In this document: one piece after another, positions 33,379 to 46,617 of the stretch
How positions within the stretch are numbered: position 1 is the stretch's first letter
How the letters are laid out: each line of letters begins with the position of its first letter
Assembly: GCF_018687715.1 (NCBI RefSeq)
Contig: NC_056760.1
Coordinates: forward strand, 36,656,001 to 36,720,000
Length of the DNA stretch: 64,000 nt
From: Carya illinoinensis
Lineage: Eukaryota; Streptophyta; Magnoliopsida; Fagales; Juglandaceae
Direction of reading: 5' to 3'
Made by a program: the position numbers and the translations under genes
The notes under the pieces: generated by a model
Seen by the model: the letters and a program-made list of their open reading frames with translations, nothing else
Told to the model about the DNA's origin: nothing
Database searches by the model: none

Positions 33379-33670
33379 TATGCTAGATTTGAAGAATTTT
33401 ATATTTGCTTGCCAACATCATTCAAATAACCTCAACGTACATATTTAAAATTCACCACTTGTTAGCCTTAAGTTTTTACACAATACCATCTAATATATCA
33501 CAATGGAATGTAAATTTATAAGTGGAATTAAAAAAATGCTAGGATTGAAAAATTTTATATTTGCTTGCCAACATCGTTCAAATAACTCAACATACATATT
33601 TGAAATTCATTACTTTTTAGTCTTAAGTTTTACAAAATATCATCCAACATATTACAACGGAATGTAAACT
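33379..33670 (+). repeat. Two-copy tandem repeat, period about 158 bp
   Basis: The segments beginning ATGCTAG at about 33379 and 33537 share long stretches such as TTTTATATTTGCTTGCCAAC and GGAATGTAAA with scattered changes. Both lie inside the left part of the CACTA element. Confidence 0.7.
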
Positions 33671-34911
33671 TTGATTCTATCTTTGACAGCTTATGAAATG
33701 TTTTTGCTCTGTATTTCTTGATACATTGGTTCAATTCTATGAGAAACAAGAATACAAAACAGATCATGAGGTTATATCTATATCTATATATATTAATTTG
33801 AATAAATATATGGTTATAATTCATTGCTTACTTGATTGGTGGAATGTGTTAAGAGCCGAGAGAAACTTTTAGATTTGCAGAAGTTTAATTATTAGGTGCA
33901 TTGGATCAAACTTGTGGAAGCACCAATATTACCAAAAAAAAAAAAAAAACTGTTCTAAAATATAATGCTTTTTAATTATGCGAAGCAAGTATTAACACCC
34001 ACTCGATCTGTTTGTTGTTTTATTGGGACCTTGAAGTGATGGATATCATTTCAACTTGTCACATGCATGCTATCGATATACATGATACAATATCATGAAA
34101 CGTACCCGTTGATATAATCGTATACTTTATATTAGTATTATTTGGTTATAATTAATTAATGTGATATTATGAGAGAATTAATCCCTGTGAGATGGCCAAA
34201 CTCTACTCTAAAAACCCACGCCATAGAATTGTTCTAATTGTGAGCTACTTATCAACATTTTTTCATATTTTCATGAATTTGTGTAGCAAAACTAGCATCT
34301 TGCAACCTATACTTTCTTGTAGCTAGGGTGCCTTGGAATTATAAACTAAGTGCATGTCAAAATTTCATACTTATTTTTGGGTATTCTATCATATTTTTAG
34401 TAATTTATAAATAGAGCAATGTTAAGTATAGTTTCCATTTGAGGACTGCAATGTAAATATGGGCAATTTTATTTTTAAAATTTTTTTAAATTATTAAAAT
34501 ATCCATCTTAAAATGATATTTTTTTCTTTAATAAATGGCCTGTACTTGCAGTCCCTAGTCCCCAAGTGGGGACTGCAAATAGAATTTCTCTTATAAATAT
34601 ATATGAATTTAATCATATTAATTCCCTTAGATCTAGACTTTTTATAAACATTGAATTTTTGGAATGATAGAGATAATAGTATATATAGACAGTACCTAAT
34701 GATCCATTAGTTTGCAGAAATAAGATATTTATTTCTCAATTCTAGTCATGCAACTATTTGTCAACAACAATTAATCTTTCTCAGTAGTCAATTCATCTAC
34801 AAATAGATAAATAATAAGCAAGTTGCATGCTCTTAATTTAGTAAATAATATTCTCTTAATGATGACAAAAGACATGCATCTCATGTATAAGCTAGCGGTG
34901 CGGGTATATCT
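33671..34911. other. CACTA interior without recognised genes
   Basis: AT-rich sequence with no domain-bearing frame. It ends at the TATCT target duplication of the nested LTR. Confidence 0.5.
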
Positions 34912-36251
34912 TGTTGCCCACATGACTAACACAAGAGGGGGGGTGAATTGAGTTGTATTAAAAAAAAATAATAATTATAAATCAAATATATAATATAAAA
35001 TATAAACAAAATATGAAATAACAATAAATATAAAGAGTAAGGGTAAGAGAGAAGCAAACTCAGTATGTTAACGAGGTTCGGCCCCACTGCCTACGTCCTC
35101 GCCTCAAGCTACCCCTTGAGGATTCCCAAATTCACTATTCAACCTCCTTCAGGTGGAGATAGAAACCTATTACACCTTTGAACAATACCGCTACAAAGGA
35201 TCCGTGCAGAACACCCTCTACACTTGTAATCACCTTACACGTGGTGATTCAACTATTCTCCGTGCAGAATACTTTCTACACACACAAGGGTTATACACAC
35301 CCTTTTTCTGATACAAAAGCTGATAGTGGGTAGGTTATCAGAAAACACTCCTCAATGAGTGAAATAAGAACAATACAGCGCAAACTATATATCTCAAAAT
35401 GAACAAGGATTAAGGCTCAATACTTAGAGAATAGAGAATGAAAGCTTTGAATGAATGTTGTATGCTCTTGGTGTTGTGAATGTAAAGCTCTCAAATGATC
35501 TATTTATAGGCATATGAGACTTCATATTCAAATTTAAAAAGATTCACATGTCAAAGACAACATCATTCATTTTTTCAAAAAATTCAAATAAAAGGTTCTT
35601 CTTTTTCAATTGTCAAAGACAACATCATTCACTTTTTCAAAGAATTCAAATAAAAGGTTATTCTTTTTCAATTGTCAAAGACAACATCATTCACTTTTTA
35701 AAAAAATCAAACCTAATCTTTTACTTTTGGCATATGACAAAATGAGCACACTTTCATTTTCAAAAAATTCAAACCTAATCTTTTACTTTTTGTATAAGTC
35801 TAAAAAAGCATCAATCACTTTTGAAAATATTCAAATAAAACATGCACATGTGAAAGATGACAATCAATCATCTTTAATATTTTCAAAGTTCAACCATTTA
35901 ATCAAGGCATGCACATGCAAAAGATGACAATCAATCATCTTTCAAAATTTTCAATTTTAATTTTCAAAAATATTCATGCACATGTGGAAAATGTATTTTA
36001 ATGCTTTATGATAAAATATTAATTTTGAGCATTAATCCTAATTTCGAATTTTGAAGAGATTTACAACATTACTCTATAATTTTAATGTGAACTTGTTCCC
36101 TTCTTGCTCATGCTTGTTTCCTTGATGTGCTTGACTCCATTGTGTAGACAACTTGAGCTTGAGACTTCTTTATTCCTTGAATTCATTTGTTATCATCAAA
36201 ATCCATGTGTAAATATATAATTACACAAAACTTGAAATCTTGAGTTCAACA
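34912..36251 (-). mobile_element. Solo LTR of the SIRE-like Copia family, nested in CACTA
   Basis: Read on the minus strand it starts TGTTGAACTCAAGATTTCAA and ends ...GGGCAACA, 1340 bp, and matches both LTRs of the element at 3964-12679. An exact 5-bp target duplication TATCT flanks it (34907-34911 and 36252-36256). No internal region is present, so the element was removed by LTR-LTR recombination. Confidence 0.95.
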
Positions 36252-36256
36252 TATCT

Positions 36257-37081
36257 GATCATATTCCTTTATTTTAAGTTCGTCCACCTGCGACCACTTG
36301 GAATGGGGGCCACCTAGCTAGTCCTTACTCCTTAGCCATGAAATCCTCCTCCTTCTTACAACTATTTTTCTGATCAACCACTGCATTTATATATAAGTAC
36401 TATTCAAAGAAAAATGATAATTTGTGCAAGTCCATAAGCCTTGTGTAGACCAAATAAGCATGTCCTAACCTAGCCTAAAAGCTTTTCTAAAAAAGTCATT
36501 GGGTTAAAGTAAAACTTCTTATTAAGCAATGTACGCATTCCATACATCTAAAGAATGAGAAAGTTAGATACTTATGCATGTCAAGTTATGATTCAATTAA
36601 GTTGATGATGATGTTCATTTGTACAACCATCTGACAAAAATACTAACGAGTACATAAACAAATATGGGCACCTGCATGTAAACTTCCCAACCTTAAAAAA
36701 AGAGAGAATAATGATAAAAGACATATAAAAAACAAAAAGTAAGAATAAGAAGAAATAAAAAAGTACAGTTCAGCCATGTATTAATAATCAGATAAAAAAA
36801 GACTATGCATGTACTGATAATTTACCTTGTTGTAGTAGTTTGACTGGACATTAAATGATCAATAACTTCCAAGTGACCAGTTGGTGGCAAGAAAAATGTA
36901 CATTGACGTAAGCTACAAAATATGATCAAAACCTAACCATACACTATTTACCCCACACCAGTAAACTAATGAACAAAATCTTATCTAAGTGGGAGACATT
37001 TTGTTTTAACATATTACTTTAACCTTTGTCTCCTTACAAAAATTCACAAAAAATTGTTTCTCCTCCAAAATGAGTAACTAA
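36257..37081. other. CACTA interior without recognised genes
   Basis: No supported frame. It may contain the 3' end of the TNPA-like transcription unit. Confidence 0.4.
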
Positions 37082-37626
37082 CTATGCAGGTCCTTGAGTC
37101 TCTTTATGAGACTCTCCTTGGGTCTGCCTCTCTGACTCATATATCTCCATAAACTTGTCGTATTTGGCTTGTCTCTCCATTAGTAGCATGACATTCTCTC
37201 GTAAATCATCAAGCTGACTCTTATAATCTGAAGCAGCTTTTTCAAACCTTTTTGCACGTTCAATTAATTCTGCTATTTGGGCATCAACTACTTGTCTAGA
37301 TGACTCGGAAATAATCATCTCACTGAACCCCCTTACATACCCTGATCTGTGGCCCAAAACTTTCTTAAAGATTGTTGTTGCAACCTCATTAGTCCGTTTC
37401 TCAGGCTCCAGCTCTGACATCTTTGCAGCCATCTTCAACTATCAACCATTGGAAAATCACACATGTTAGTATGGGGTATGTACTTATACCAAACAAAATT
37501 ATTTGGCGGTTTTTCTCGAAATTTCCAAGATTTTATTTTAATACTCACATATTTTTCTTCCACAATGGGAGTCACAAATTTGTACTTCTTCTTTGACCAC
37601 CTTACTTCTTTAAAGAAATCAACCAA
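37082..37626 (-). pseudogene. TNPA-type (Ptta/En-Spm) transposase C-terminal remnant
   Basis: On the minus strand two overlapping frames carry NLVDFFKEVRWSKKKYKFV followed, after an intron-like or frame break, by TTIFKKVLGHRSGYVRGFS and a long Lys/Glu/Gln-rich tail (AELIERAKRFEKAASDY) that looks like a coiled coil. The HRSGYVRG core and the coiled-coil tail resemble the plant transposase Ptta/En-Spm (Transposase_24) family. It lies downstream of TNPD in the same orientation, the usual CACTA order. Upstream pieces (about 38250-37700) are degraded. Confidence 0.65.
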
Positions 37627-38783
37627 ATTCTCATCATTCCCAAATTACAAATACAAGCAAATTAGATTCAACTTAGACTTAAACTATATCATCTTAAGGT
37701 ATCGTTGATGTGCATCTTGCAACCAAACTTATTGACTTACCCTCATCTCCATTAGCCGTACAAATGACATTCGTCCAGCCGTGTGATTGTTTTATTGCTT
37801 CTCTCTATTACCTTTATTTCGTTCAGACATCTGCTGCACTCACACAAGACATGATATACATGAGAAAAGTAAAGGTGTCAAGGTTAACATGTTTTTAACA
37901 GCATAACAATGACAATAAGCTTACTGTCCTAACTAACATTTATTATAGTTACTATTTTAACAAAAAATGCCAGAGCATGTTAATTAAATATTTGACTTCC
38001 AACTTACCTTAAAGTCCTCGCTTGAATATCAAGAGCATAACTTCATCCAGGTGGCTGGTGTCACCAACAGTGGCACATTTGCGAGTACCTCTTCATTACT
38101 CTCATATTGCTTGTATGTTTTATGTGAATTATAACGAATATGATTAAACTGCTTGTGAAGTGTCTTCGTAATTGTATCACGATGATTCTTCTTGGTCCAA
38201 TTGAGGATGAAGTCAGCCTACCTTTACCTCTTCCAGTTGTCCGCATATCCAAGGCTAGGCAACCGAAATTATCCCTGCAATCACACTAAGTATATACAAT
38301 TATACCAATAAGATTTCACGATTTCTTGTGTGAAATCTTATACTGTTGGTTATGCAACCAGAATAGGACACACCCCAAGGGTTAGGACCACCTGCTAGGG
38401 CATATAGATCCTCCGAAACTTCTCCGAGATTATCAGCACGCCTACTTTGAATCTGTCACAAGTTCAAACAAGGAACCACATAAGTAAAAAAGACAAACAT
38501 ATGTGGCTCAAGGAAATTGGGGTGAACTTTTAAATGAGTTTGCATACTTGTGACCTGAACCAGTTTGAAAATTTTGCGGCATGCATACTATCGACATTAT
38601 CGGGATACTCTTTACTCATCTACATGTAGTGCTCACTAGCCAAAAGGCCAACATCAGTTAATAAGTATATGTAAGGGATGCAACATAATTAGTATATTGA
38701 GAATAGAAAATTACTAAGTTGGTAAGTAGTTTGGTTACTTACTTAATGTATTCTCCAATCTCTATGCAATTATTAAGAACATA
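37627..38783 (-). other. CACTA interior, degraded transposase region
   Basis: Scattered minus-strand pieces are Arg/Lys-rich (MRTTGRGKGRLTSSS near 38250) but no continuous domain is visible. It probably includes exons and introns joining TNPD to the TNPA-like part. Confidence 0.4.
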
Positions 38784-41118
38784 TCATCTGGCTTTTATAA
38801 AAATGTCATCGTCTAATCGGTGATGTGATGCAAAACCCATGGGTCGCACATTCTGTGAAAAAATAGATAGTCCCTCTCGCACACCCACTTCTCCTTCATC
38901 GACATTATGTTCTGGAGGATTGAATCTAGTCTCAACATCATGGAGGTACATGGAACAAAAATTCAAGCATTTAACATGGATATAGGCCTTGGCTATTGAA
39001 CCTTCCGGGTAGGCCCTTATTCTTAACATATCTTTTGAATTTTCCAATATACCTCTCGAAAGGGTACATCCACCTATATTGAACTGGTCTTGCAAGCAGC
39101 GCCTCAAATGGCAAATGGTAGGTTAAGTGCACCATTATGTCAAAAAATGTAGGCTTAAAAACCATCTCAAACTTGCAGAGAATGACGATGATATCAGCTT
39201 GAAGTCTCTCTAAGACATCAACCTTACATGTTTTAGCACACAATCATTTGAAAAAAGTGCTTAACTCAGTTAGTGCCAATCGTACATCTTGGTGTAAGTA
39301 TGCAGAAATTGCAACAAGAAGTAATCTTTGCATGAAAATATGGTAATCATAACTTTTCATCCCTGAGATTTTGCAATTATTTACACTAACACATCTAGCG
39401 ATGTTCGAAGCGAAGCCATCTTGGAATTTCACACGTGTAACCAATTACAGAAACCATTCCGCTCAGCTTCATACGATGTATAACATGCATATGGCATACT
39501 AATGCGCTGTCCATTTTAAATAAGGTGTAACTCCTTACTTATATAAAGATTGGAAAAGTCACGACGTGTTTTAGGATGATCTTCAGTTTTGCCGGAGATA
39601 TTCATCAAAATTTCTAAGATGTTGTCACATATGTTCTTCTTAATGTGCATTACATCTAGATTATGTCTAATCTTTATAGTCGACCAATACGACAATTGAA
39701 AGAAGATACTTTTCTTGGTCTAATTGAACTCCTCTGAGGTACGTTTTCTTCTCTTTATAGTTTTGCCAAAATTTGCATTAGGAATATTTTGGAGTTGAAT
39801 GAGTATATCTTCTCTTGAATACATTATAGGTGGGTTGCGATGCTCTACACTGCCATTAAAAATAGTCTTTTTTTTTTTTTCTCCAGATGTGGCTCGGTGG
39901 CAAGAATCGGTGATGACCCATGTAACAATACTTTCGACTAAATGGAAACCACATGAAATCTGTTTCTTCTTTGCACGATGGACATGTCATCTTCCCCTTA
40001 GTGCTCCATCTGGAGAGGCTTCCATAAGCAGGAAATGCATTGATTGTTCATAGTAATGCTGCATGCTCAGAAAGTCTCTTTGGCTTTTGTATCGTATGTA
40101 TCCACACCATTATCTCAGATATCAATCAATTCATCTATTAGAGGCTGAAGATAAATATCAATTTCATTTCCTGGTAATCTTGATCCAGGAATCAAGAGTG
40201 AAATGATAAAAAATAGATCATTCATGCATAACCACATGGGCAAGTTGTAAGGGATAAGAATCACTGGCCATATGCTGTAAGGCTTAGCCAAATTATTAAA
40301 TGAATTGAAATCATCGCTAGCCAAACCAAGCTTGACATTTTTTGGATCTTCTGCGAACCAAGTATGCTCTTGATCAAATGTTGTTCATACCTCAGAGTCA
40401 GCAGGATGATTTAGAATACACTACTGAATGACGCACTGATTCTTGTGCCACTGCATATTAGCTGATTTTTTTTGTGACATAAACAATCTCTACAACCTTG
40501 ATTTCAAAGGAAAATTTCGTAGAACCTTTTGAGGAATTTGCCTCTTCTTAGTGTCGCTGAATTTCTATCTTGGAAGTTTACATTTTGGGCACTCATCTTT
40601 ATCTACATTTTCCCTCCAATAAAGTATGCAGTCATTTGGACAAACATGTATCTTGGTGTCAGTTAGCCATTTTTCAAGTTACATGACTCTTGATATGAGT
40701 TTGGCAAAAAAGCATTGGGAAAAGCTCACTTTAGCAAGTGCAAAAGCATATCAAAGGACTTTACACTCCAACCACCAAGTGTTTTAATATGCAGCAACTT
40801 GATAGTGAATGATAGTTTAGAGTACTTTGTACAACCTTCATAAAGAGGACGCTGGGAATCAACCGACAGTTGGTCGAAAGTGAGAGATGAATCAATATCG
40901 ACTGATGGCGAACCCTCAGTATGGAATGACTCAGTTATAGGAACATTAGGAAATCTCCCAGCCCGAATATCTTGTAACATAACATCAACGTCAATGAAGT
41001 CATCCTCTTGTTCGGGATCATGTATGTTATCATCATTATCATCACTTATGATTAGATTTTCTTCCTCGCCATGAAAAATCCATGACGTGTAATTCTTGTC
41101 AATACCTTTAATGAACAA
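38784..41118 (-). pseudogene. TNPD-type CACTA transposase, broken
   Basis: Minus-strand segments in family order: SKLSFTIKLLHIKTLGGWS with SFDMLLHLLK (41118-40726), PNDCILYWRENVDKDECPKC around 40620, LGLASDDFNSFNN and WPVILIPYNLPMWLCM (40324-40115, Transposase_21 region), HNLDVMHIKKNICDNILEIL around 39640, KISGMKSYDYHIFMQRLL (39444-39244), and FFDIMVHLTYHLPFEALL with VQYRWMYPFERYIGKFKRY (39243-38971, DUF4218 region), ending in the 39107-38784 frame. Multiple stops (for example 40115 and 39244) and frame changes (near 39000) ruin it. Intact relatives cut at CACTA termini. Confidence 0.85.
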
Positions 41119-42513
41119 ATGTCTTTCTACCTGGATTATAGGTAGAAAGTAATTATTTGAATATCAGACACATGGGCAACGAATTTCCTTACTTGTAGCA
41201 TAAGTTCGGGACAAGGTAAAGAACTCTTTAACTCCTTTAGCATATTTCCTAGATCCAAATCTATCAGTGATTTGCATCCAAGTCTTGCCCATCTAGAAAT
41301 AAATAGAGGTGTAAAAGTTGTTTAGTAAGGGATCAATGCAACACAATGCCACATAGATCATAGGTTAAGTTAGTTGGTAAAAACAATAAAAAAAAAAGAA
41401 AAGAAAAAGAAACGTGAGAAGAGGAAAAAGAGGGAGAGATATAAATGCTGACCTGTGGAATTTCAACTCATGTTTAAATGATTTTACACCCTTTGAGTCC
41501 ACTAATACGAATTTCAGATTTTCAGAGTTGCTTGTGTTGGGGATAGTGTGGTTATTTTTGTTGTGGCCTAAATCTAGTTTCATTGACGGTGTTTTTTAAT
41601 ATCTGAGAAACTTGATGAGACCATTATGTCTAGGATTGTGTTGGCTTTTGATAAAACTCTTATAGTTTCTTGAAAAATTGCTTCGGATATGAAACTTTGG
41701 TAAAGCAACTTATCAAAGAAAAAAAAGAGTTAAGCATAAGAGAGTTTTATGTAATGTTACGTTTATAGTTGATTTTCATGTTTCATAGTCCTCTAATAAA
41801 TTGAGTTGATGGGCTAAATATATTGTCATATTGCTTTTTAAACCTTTTTTTTTATTGTATTTTGTCAATTATTTTTTATTACACATTGTCTTTAAAAATG
41901 TGCACTTTATGCCAATTAGGCGTGCTCTTGTGCTTTGTGCCTAGGCTCTAGACAACGTTCGTGCTTAAGTGTGCCTAGTGCTTTCACTAACATCGACATA
42001 GAGTTAATTTATCTGAGATATATTAAAGGTATACTTCCTATTGATATTGGTTAGTAGGAGTATCTGAAAATGTTATTATTGCCTAATATCACATTGCTTA
42101 TGCTATTTTGTGGCTCTTTAACTTTTTTGTATCCTGACTATTGAGACAACTCTGAGGTCATTTTTCAAATACAAATGAAATTGCAAAGACATTCTATGCT
42201 GCATAAGGATAGATAACCTATTTTCATATTTTGGTTTAACATAGTAGCCATATCAGCAACCTAATATTTCTATTGATGCTTACTCATAATTGCAAAATGG
42301 GATTAACCCAATATGAAATGAGTAACGAATTTCTATATGTTATTGGGGGTGTAAGGATTTTAAGATTAGTGTTGCCTTAGTGAGGATTCAAGTTGGCAGT
42401 AATTTTGGGTTAAAAATTTTGATTGATCTTAATGATTTGGTTGTAATACTATAAAATCCATAACCTGTATAGGTCAGGTTTGGTTACTGCATTTTTATTT
42501 CTATTTATTCTAG
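41119..42513. other. CACTA interior between TNPD and captured fragment
   Basis: A purine-rich stretch lies at 41383-41440. Some of 41900-42513 may be intron sequence captured with the exon that follows, since it ends in a good splice acceptor (TATTTATTCTAG). No other gene is seen. Confidence 0.4.
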
Positions 42514-43019
42514 TTGGTATCAAATGTATCAGGAAAAAACCTTGCTCCATTCAATACGGGAACTTGGTCTGAGCCTCACGATGTACTTGGAGTTGCTGAT
42601 GATATTGGTACAATGTATTTTCTTAAAGTAAATGAAGAAGAGATAATGAGAATTAAGAAAATCTCTATTCCAATTGTTGGCCTGATTGCACAAAATGATT
42701 CTGACGAACAGAGATCCTGCTTGTAAGTGTTTTTTTTTTTGTTCACTACCTCTACATGAAATTTGACTAGAGACTTCTTTTTAAAAGTATTTTCCTGTTG
42801 ACCTTGAGTTCATGGTTGGAGGCTCTGGTTTTTCATGTTTGACCACTCCTAAAGTCCTTACAACTTGGCAGCTATTTAAGTTTGGAAATTTTTTCCAGGA
42901 GCAGTTTCATTATTATTACATCAAATGGTTCCTTTCAGCACATTGAGATCAGCCAGGAGTCGAGTGCCTTTATGTTCTCCGTACTTACCTTAGATAATGG
43001 CTTAACCCTAAAGAAGTAG
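42514..43019 (+). pseudogene. Captured host gene fragment, spatacsin-like
   Basis: Two exons lie on the plus strand, opposite to the transposase genes. Exon a (42514-42722) follows a TATTTATTCTAG acceptor, reads LVSNVSGKNLAPFNTG through TWSEPHDVLGVADD to DSDEQRSC, and ends at GTAAGT. Exon b starts at 42899 after TTTTTTCCAG, keeps the frame (SSFIIITSNGSFQHIEISQE) and stops at a TAG, 43017-43019. The sequence resembles the N-terminal part of plant spatacsin-type proteins; I could not check this. A real gene of that family is far larger, so this is a transduplicated fragment. Confidence 0.5.
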
Positions 43020-44562
43020 TTCTATGACAATGGTTTCTGTTTTGCCTACTGTCTAGAACTTTCTTTGCTAGTTGTCGTTGGTGGTTTTATCAATGTCTCA
43101 CTGACCTCTAGTGGGAACTCTGATATGTTTATGTACTGGTTTTTTCTTTCAATTTTTTATTTTTATTTTTTTATTTTGAACTTTGTGTTTTTATAGATCC
43201 TTGTGCAACTCCATTTCTTTTATATTAGACATGCAACTACCCCATTCAAACCCTTTCTTACACAAAGAAAATGAGAAAGGAAAAAAAAAAAAAAATAGCT
43301 CCACCTACTAGTTATGCGTGCTAAAATGTGTGGATGAGTAGATGACTTTTGATTATTGCTTTTCTTTAATTCTTTAAATGGTGTAGAAAACCTTGAATCT
43401 TTCTATCAGTTGAGCTTCATAAGATTTGTACTGCTTTAACATTTCTTACTTTCACGTTTCCTCTACCAATGAGTATGTGTGTCCATTTGAAAACCTTGAA
43501 AATTGAACTTTTTTCTTTGGAGACCACCATATCAATTAGAGTCCATTTTTCTGTCCAATAAAAGTTTATTATGAATGTCTAGCACTTTTTAGAAACATGG
43601 AAAACTAGATTTTGTAACCCTTTTTTAGGGATTATGGTGTTTCAAAATCTTGGTACATGCATAAACGCTAACCATTGAAATGGACTCTATCAGGAAGGGA
43701 ATCCTAGAATTCATCTTTAGACATGGGATCAGGAAGCTTGTCATAGGATCAATATCAGCCAATCACTATAGAAGGTAACTAAGAACCTCCTATTTATAAT
43801 TACAATATTGTGGAGTCTTTTTTGTGTCTCTCTCTAAGCCTACAGTTTAGTCAAGAATGCTAAGATATTCAAATCCATATTAAAACATAAAATACCAAAG
43901 TGTATTAAGCTTAATATAAATTAATTAAAAAGTGCATATTAAAACGATAAAGAATTAAAAAAAAGGACTGGAAGGCTGTTTGGCTGTGAAGAATTGAAAA
44001 ATTGTAAGAAATCAGTTTTATGCACTGACTTGGTAAGTAGTATCTCTCCCATTTCAAGTACTCTGAGTTACGGATTATATGCATTTTCGTAGGAAGCAAC
44101 TCCAGTGCATGTACAAGATTCAGGAAGCATGAGGGGTAGATTTATAACCTTTACTTTAGCTACAGATTATAATAGCCAAAAAGGAAGAAAAGTAGACCAC
44201 GTAGCTAGCAAGCTAACCAACATGATCCTTCATTTGACATTTCATTACAGAACATTTCCTTTTCCATGGTAAATGGAAAATCATAAGCACTGATCATCCT
44301 TTAGGCAAAGAACATATTTTACAACTTCCACTGCTAATATATTATAATAATAATAATCTAGAATGTGATGTAAAATTTAAAAATAATATTAATTTAATCC
44401 ACTAAAAACCAACCAAAGAGAACAAACATGGGCGAGATGATGGCGAGAGTTACAGAGAGAGAGAGATTGATGGAGCCTAAAAGTTTTAAAGAGAAACTTA
44501 CTAGCGAGAAGACGGTTTCAAGAGGACGACGGTGATGGCAATGAACGGAAACAGTGTAGAAC

Positions 44563-44564
<2 letters not shown>
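43020..44564. other. CACTA interior, 5' side, no gene recognised
   Basis: It holds poly-T and poly-A runs (43158-43183, 43279-43295) and no domain-bearing frame. Part may belong to the captured gene. Confidence 0.4.

Positions 44565-44613
<49 letters not shown>
44565..44613. repeat. (GA)n microsatellite
   Basis: About 24 GA units lie near the right end of the CACTA element. Confidence 0.95.
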
Positions 44614-44616
<3 letters not shown>

Positions 44617-45078
44617 GTGAAAATAATGTGGGGGTAAAAATGAAGTATAAAGAACTTATTATGGAGACCTAAAAGTTGCCGTAATAAGTGAAAAAATTTC
44701 ACCGTAACAAACATATGTAACGGCAAAAATGTTATTAGGACGATATAGGATTGCCAATGCGGCCATACTCTTTCTGGTGCATAAAAATCATTGAAAATAG
44801 TGACTTCTTAACCGAAAATAGTGTATTTTTCCGGCGATTTTTCAGATTGACAAAATGACTTTCTCGAAATAAAAAAATAGATTTTTTGCGACTATAATTA
44901 TATCGCCGAAAATAAAACTAGTTGCAAATATTGTTTTTTCTTGTAGTGGCATGGATGAATCGAAGATTTATGTTTTGGGAGGATGAAATCTTTTGTATAA
45001 TGTGGGTCTTTATTCCTACTTGTTACACAACCATTTGTTGCTTGTAACATAACAAAAATGTCTAGGGTTTATGGGTAA

Positions 45079-45284
45079 GGGCTCGTTTAGATTTAGAAAT
45101 TAAATGAGATGGTTTCAGATGAAAATTGAAAGTTGAATAAAATATTATTAAAATATTATTTTTCTAATATTATTATTATTTTAGAATTTGAAAAAGTTGA
45201 ATTGTTTATTATATTTTGTGTAGGAATTTGAAAATTTTATAATAATGAGATAAGATGAAACATTTTCTGAATCTAAACGAGCTC
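45079..45284. mobile_element. Tourist-like MITE
   Basis: This 206-bp element has inverted ends (GGGCTCGTTTAGATTTAGA and TCTGAATCTAAACGAGCTC) and a TAA target duplication on each side (45076-45078 and 45285-45287). These are traits of PIF/Harbinger-derived MITEs. Degenerate relatives occur at 16288, 17050, 18065 and 55665-56240. Confidence 0.85.
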
Positions 45285-46338
45285 TAAATGAGCTTTTTTG
45301 AGTATTTAGCTTATTTCTTATCGATTAACTTTGATTTATGCAAATTCTAATACATTATCTTAGGTTTATGCCCCTTTTTTGAGTGTTTGGTTGTATATGG
45401 CCCTAGATGTATGATTATACATTAACTGGATGCTTGAGGTATTTAACAGTTGGCTACGGGTCCAATTATTACATTTAGAACTATTGTTTGGGCTATGATT
45501 GGTTTGGGGTTAATGTTAACTCGAGATGTTGTTTCATACTATCCTGAAGGTTGCTTAATGCCTTATCTATACTGCCACTGAGCTATGACTAGTTTAATGT
45601 AAGTGTTCATTAGATGTTTATCAATGAATTTTATTGATAAATTCATGTCTATACTAACATTGGGCTATGAATTTTTTCACTTGTCTATATTTCCATATGA
45701 TGACATTTGTTTATGCCTTGTCTACAAGGGGTTGTTGTACATCTCGAGTTTTATGTGGTTGTTCTAACAACTCTTGATTAATCATTTGATCAATCTATGA
45801 CATATTTTTTGATTTTATTATTGGCAACAATATTTTGCAGCTTGGAGTGTTTACATGCAAGTACTCTCATTAGGGGTGTATTTGTAATACACTGAGGTTG
45901 TGATGATATTTGAATTAGATGTTAGGAGTCTAAGATCAATAGGTGTTGTGGAGAGGGGCTCGATCTTCATGGCAGGATAACCTGGATGTCTATTTTCATT
46001 GTGAAATGTTTAATAGAGACAATTGTGACTTGCAACCATGGTGATTGTGCCTCATTCCTTTGCCTTACCATTGACCATTATGAGCACTCATATGCCTTCT
46101 ATACTTCAATTATATCATAAGTTTATTATACTTTTATTTTATTTACTCCATTGACTTTGCTAGGAGATATTGAGAGTGTAATATGTCTTGAAAATTCTAG
46201 CTATATTGAACCATTGAATGCTTGGGGTTATAGCAGCTCCTCATTTTGACTCTAAATGCCTATGTTATTAGAGTACTTATATAGACAACTGGAAGTGGGG
46301 AATCGCCGGGTAATTAGCTACCACGTCAGCCGATATAT
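45285..46338. other. Intergenic, nothing recognised
   Basis: AT-rich sequence without supported frames or terminal repeats. Confidence 0.5.
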
Positions 46339-46617
46339 TCAAAAAAGAAAAAAAAGAAAGAAGTTGGATTCCCAAATCTGAGAGCACAAGAAACTTAGAA
46401 ACTTGAAACTCACCTTAACAATGGCTTCCTCTTTACAATCCACAGCCGAGAAAATGACCAAAGCAACCAAACCCACGAAATCACTTAAGGACTGTTTCTG
46501 CTTTTCTTTTGTGCTCTGATTTTGTATTCTCACTACTTCATCCTCGCTCAAAATTTGTTCTTTTAATTTTTTGTTTAATAAAAGAACGATGGATATAAAA
46601 GAGAGCATATGTTTCAT
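46339..46617 (-). other. Uncharacterised minus-strand frame with possible splice donor
   Basis: The frame starts at ATG 46617 and reads through LNKKLKEQILSEDEVVRIQN and SLSDFVGLVALVIFSAVD to KEEAIVK, followed by a strong GTGAG donor at about 46414-46410. The part before the donor has a protein-like composition (mixed charge, no low complexity) and the part after it does not. It could be an exon of a captured gene or of a small unannotated gene. No family recognised. Confidence 0.25.

Larger units (their letters stand above)
32987..44948 (-). mobile_element. CACTA (En/Spm) DNA transposon, about 12 kb
   Basis: The left end is TACTACAGGAAAAAAG (first base changed from C) and the right end, read on the minus strand, is CACTACAAGAAAAAACAAT. 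Both sit beside a 3-bp target duplication GCA (32984-32986 and 44949-44951). Subterminal DNA at both ends is rich in short TTTTCGGC and CGCCG-type motifs in opposite orientations. Transposase-like genes on the minus strand, TNPD-type at 41118-38784 and TNPA-type at 37626-37082, confirm the superfamily. It has no intact transposase. It contains a nested solo LTR and a captured host fragment. Confidence 0.75.
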
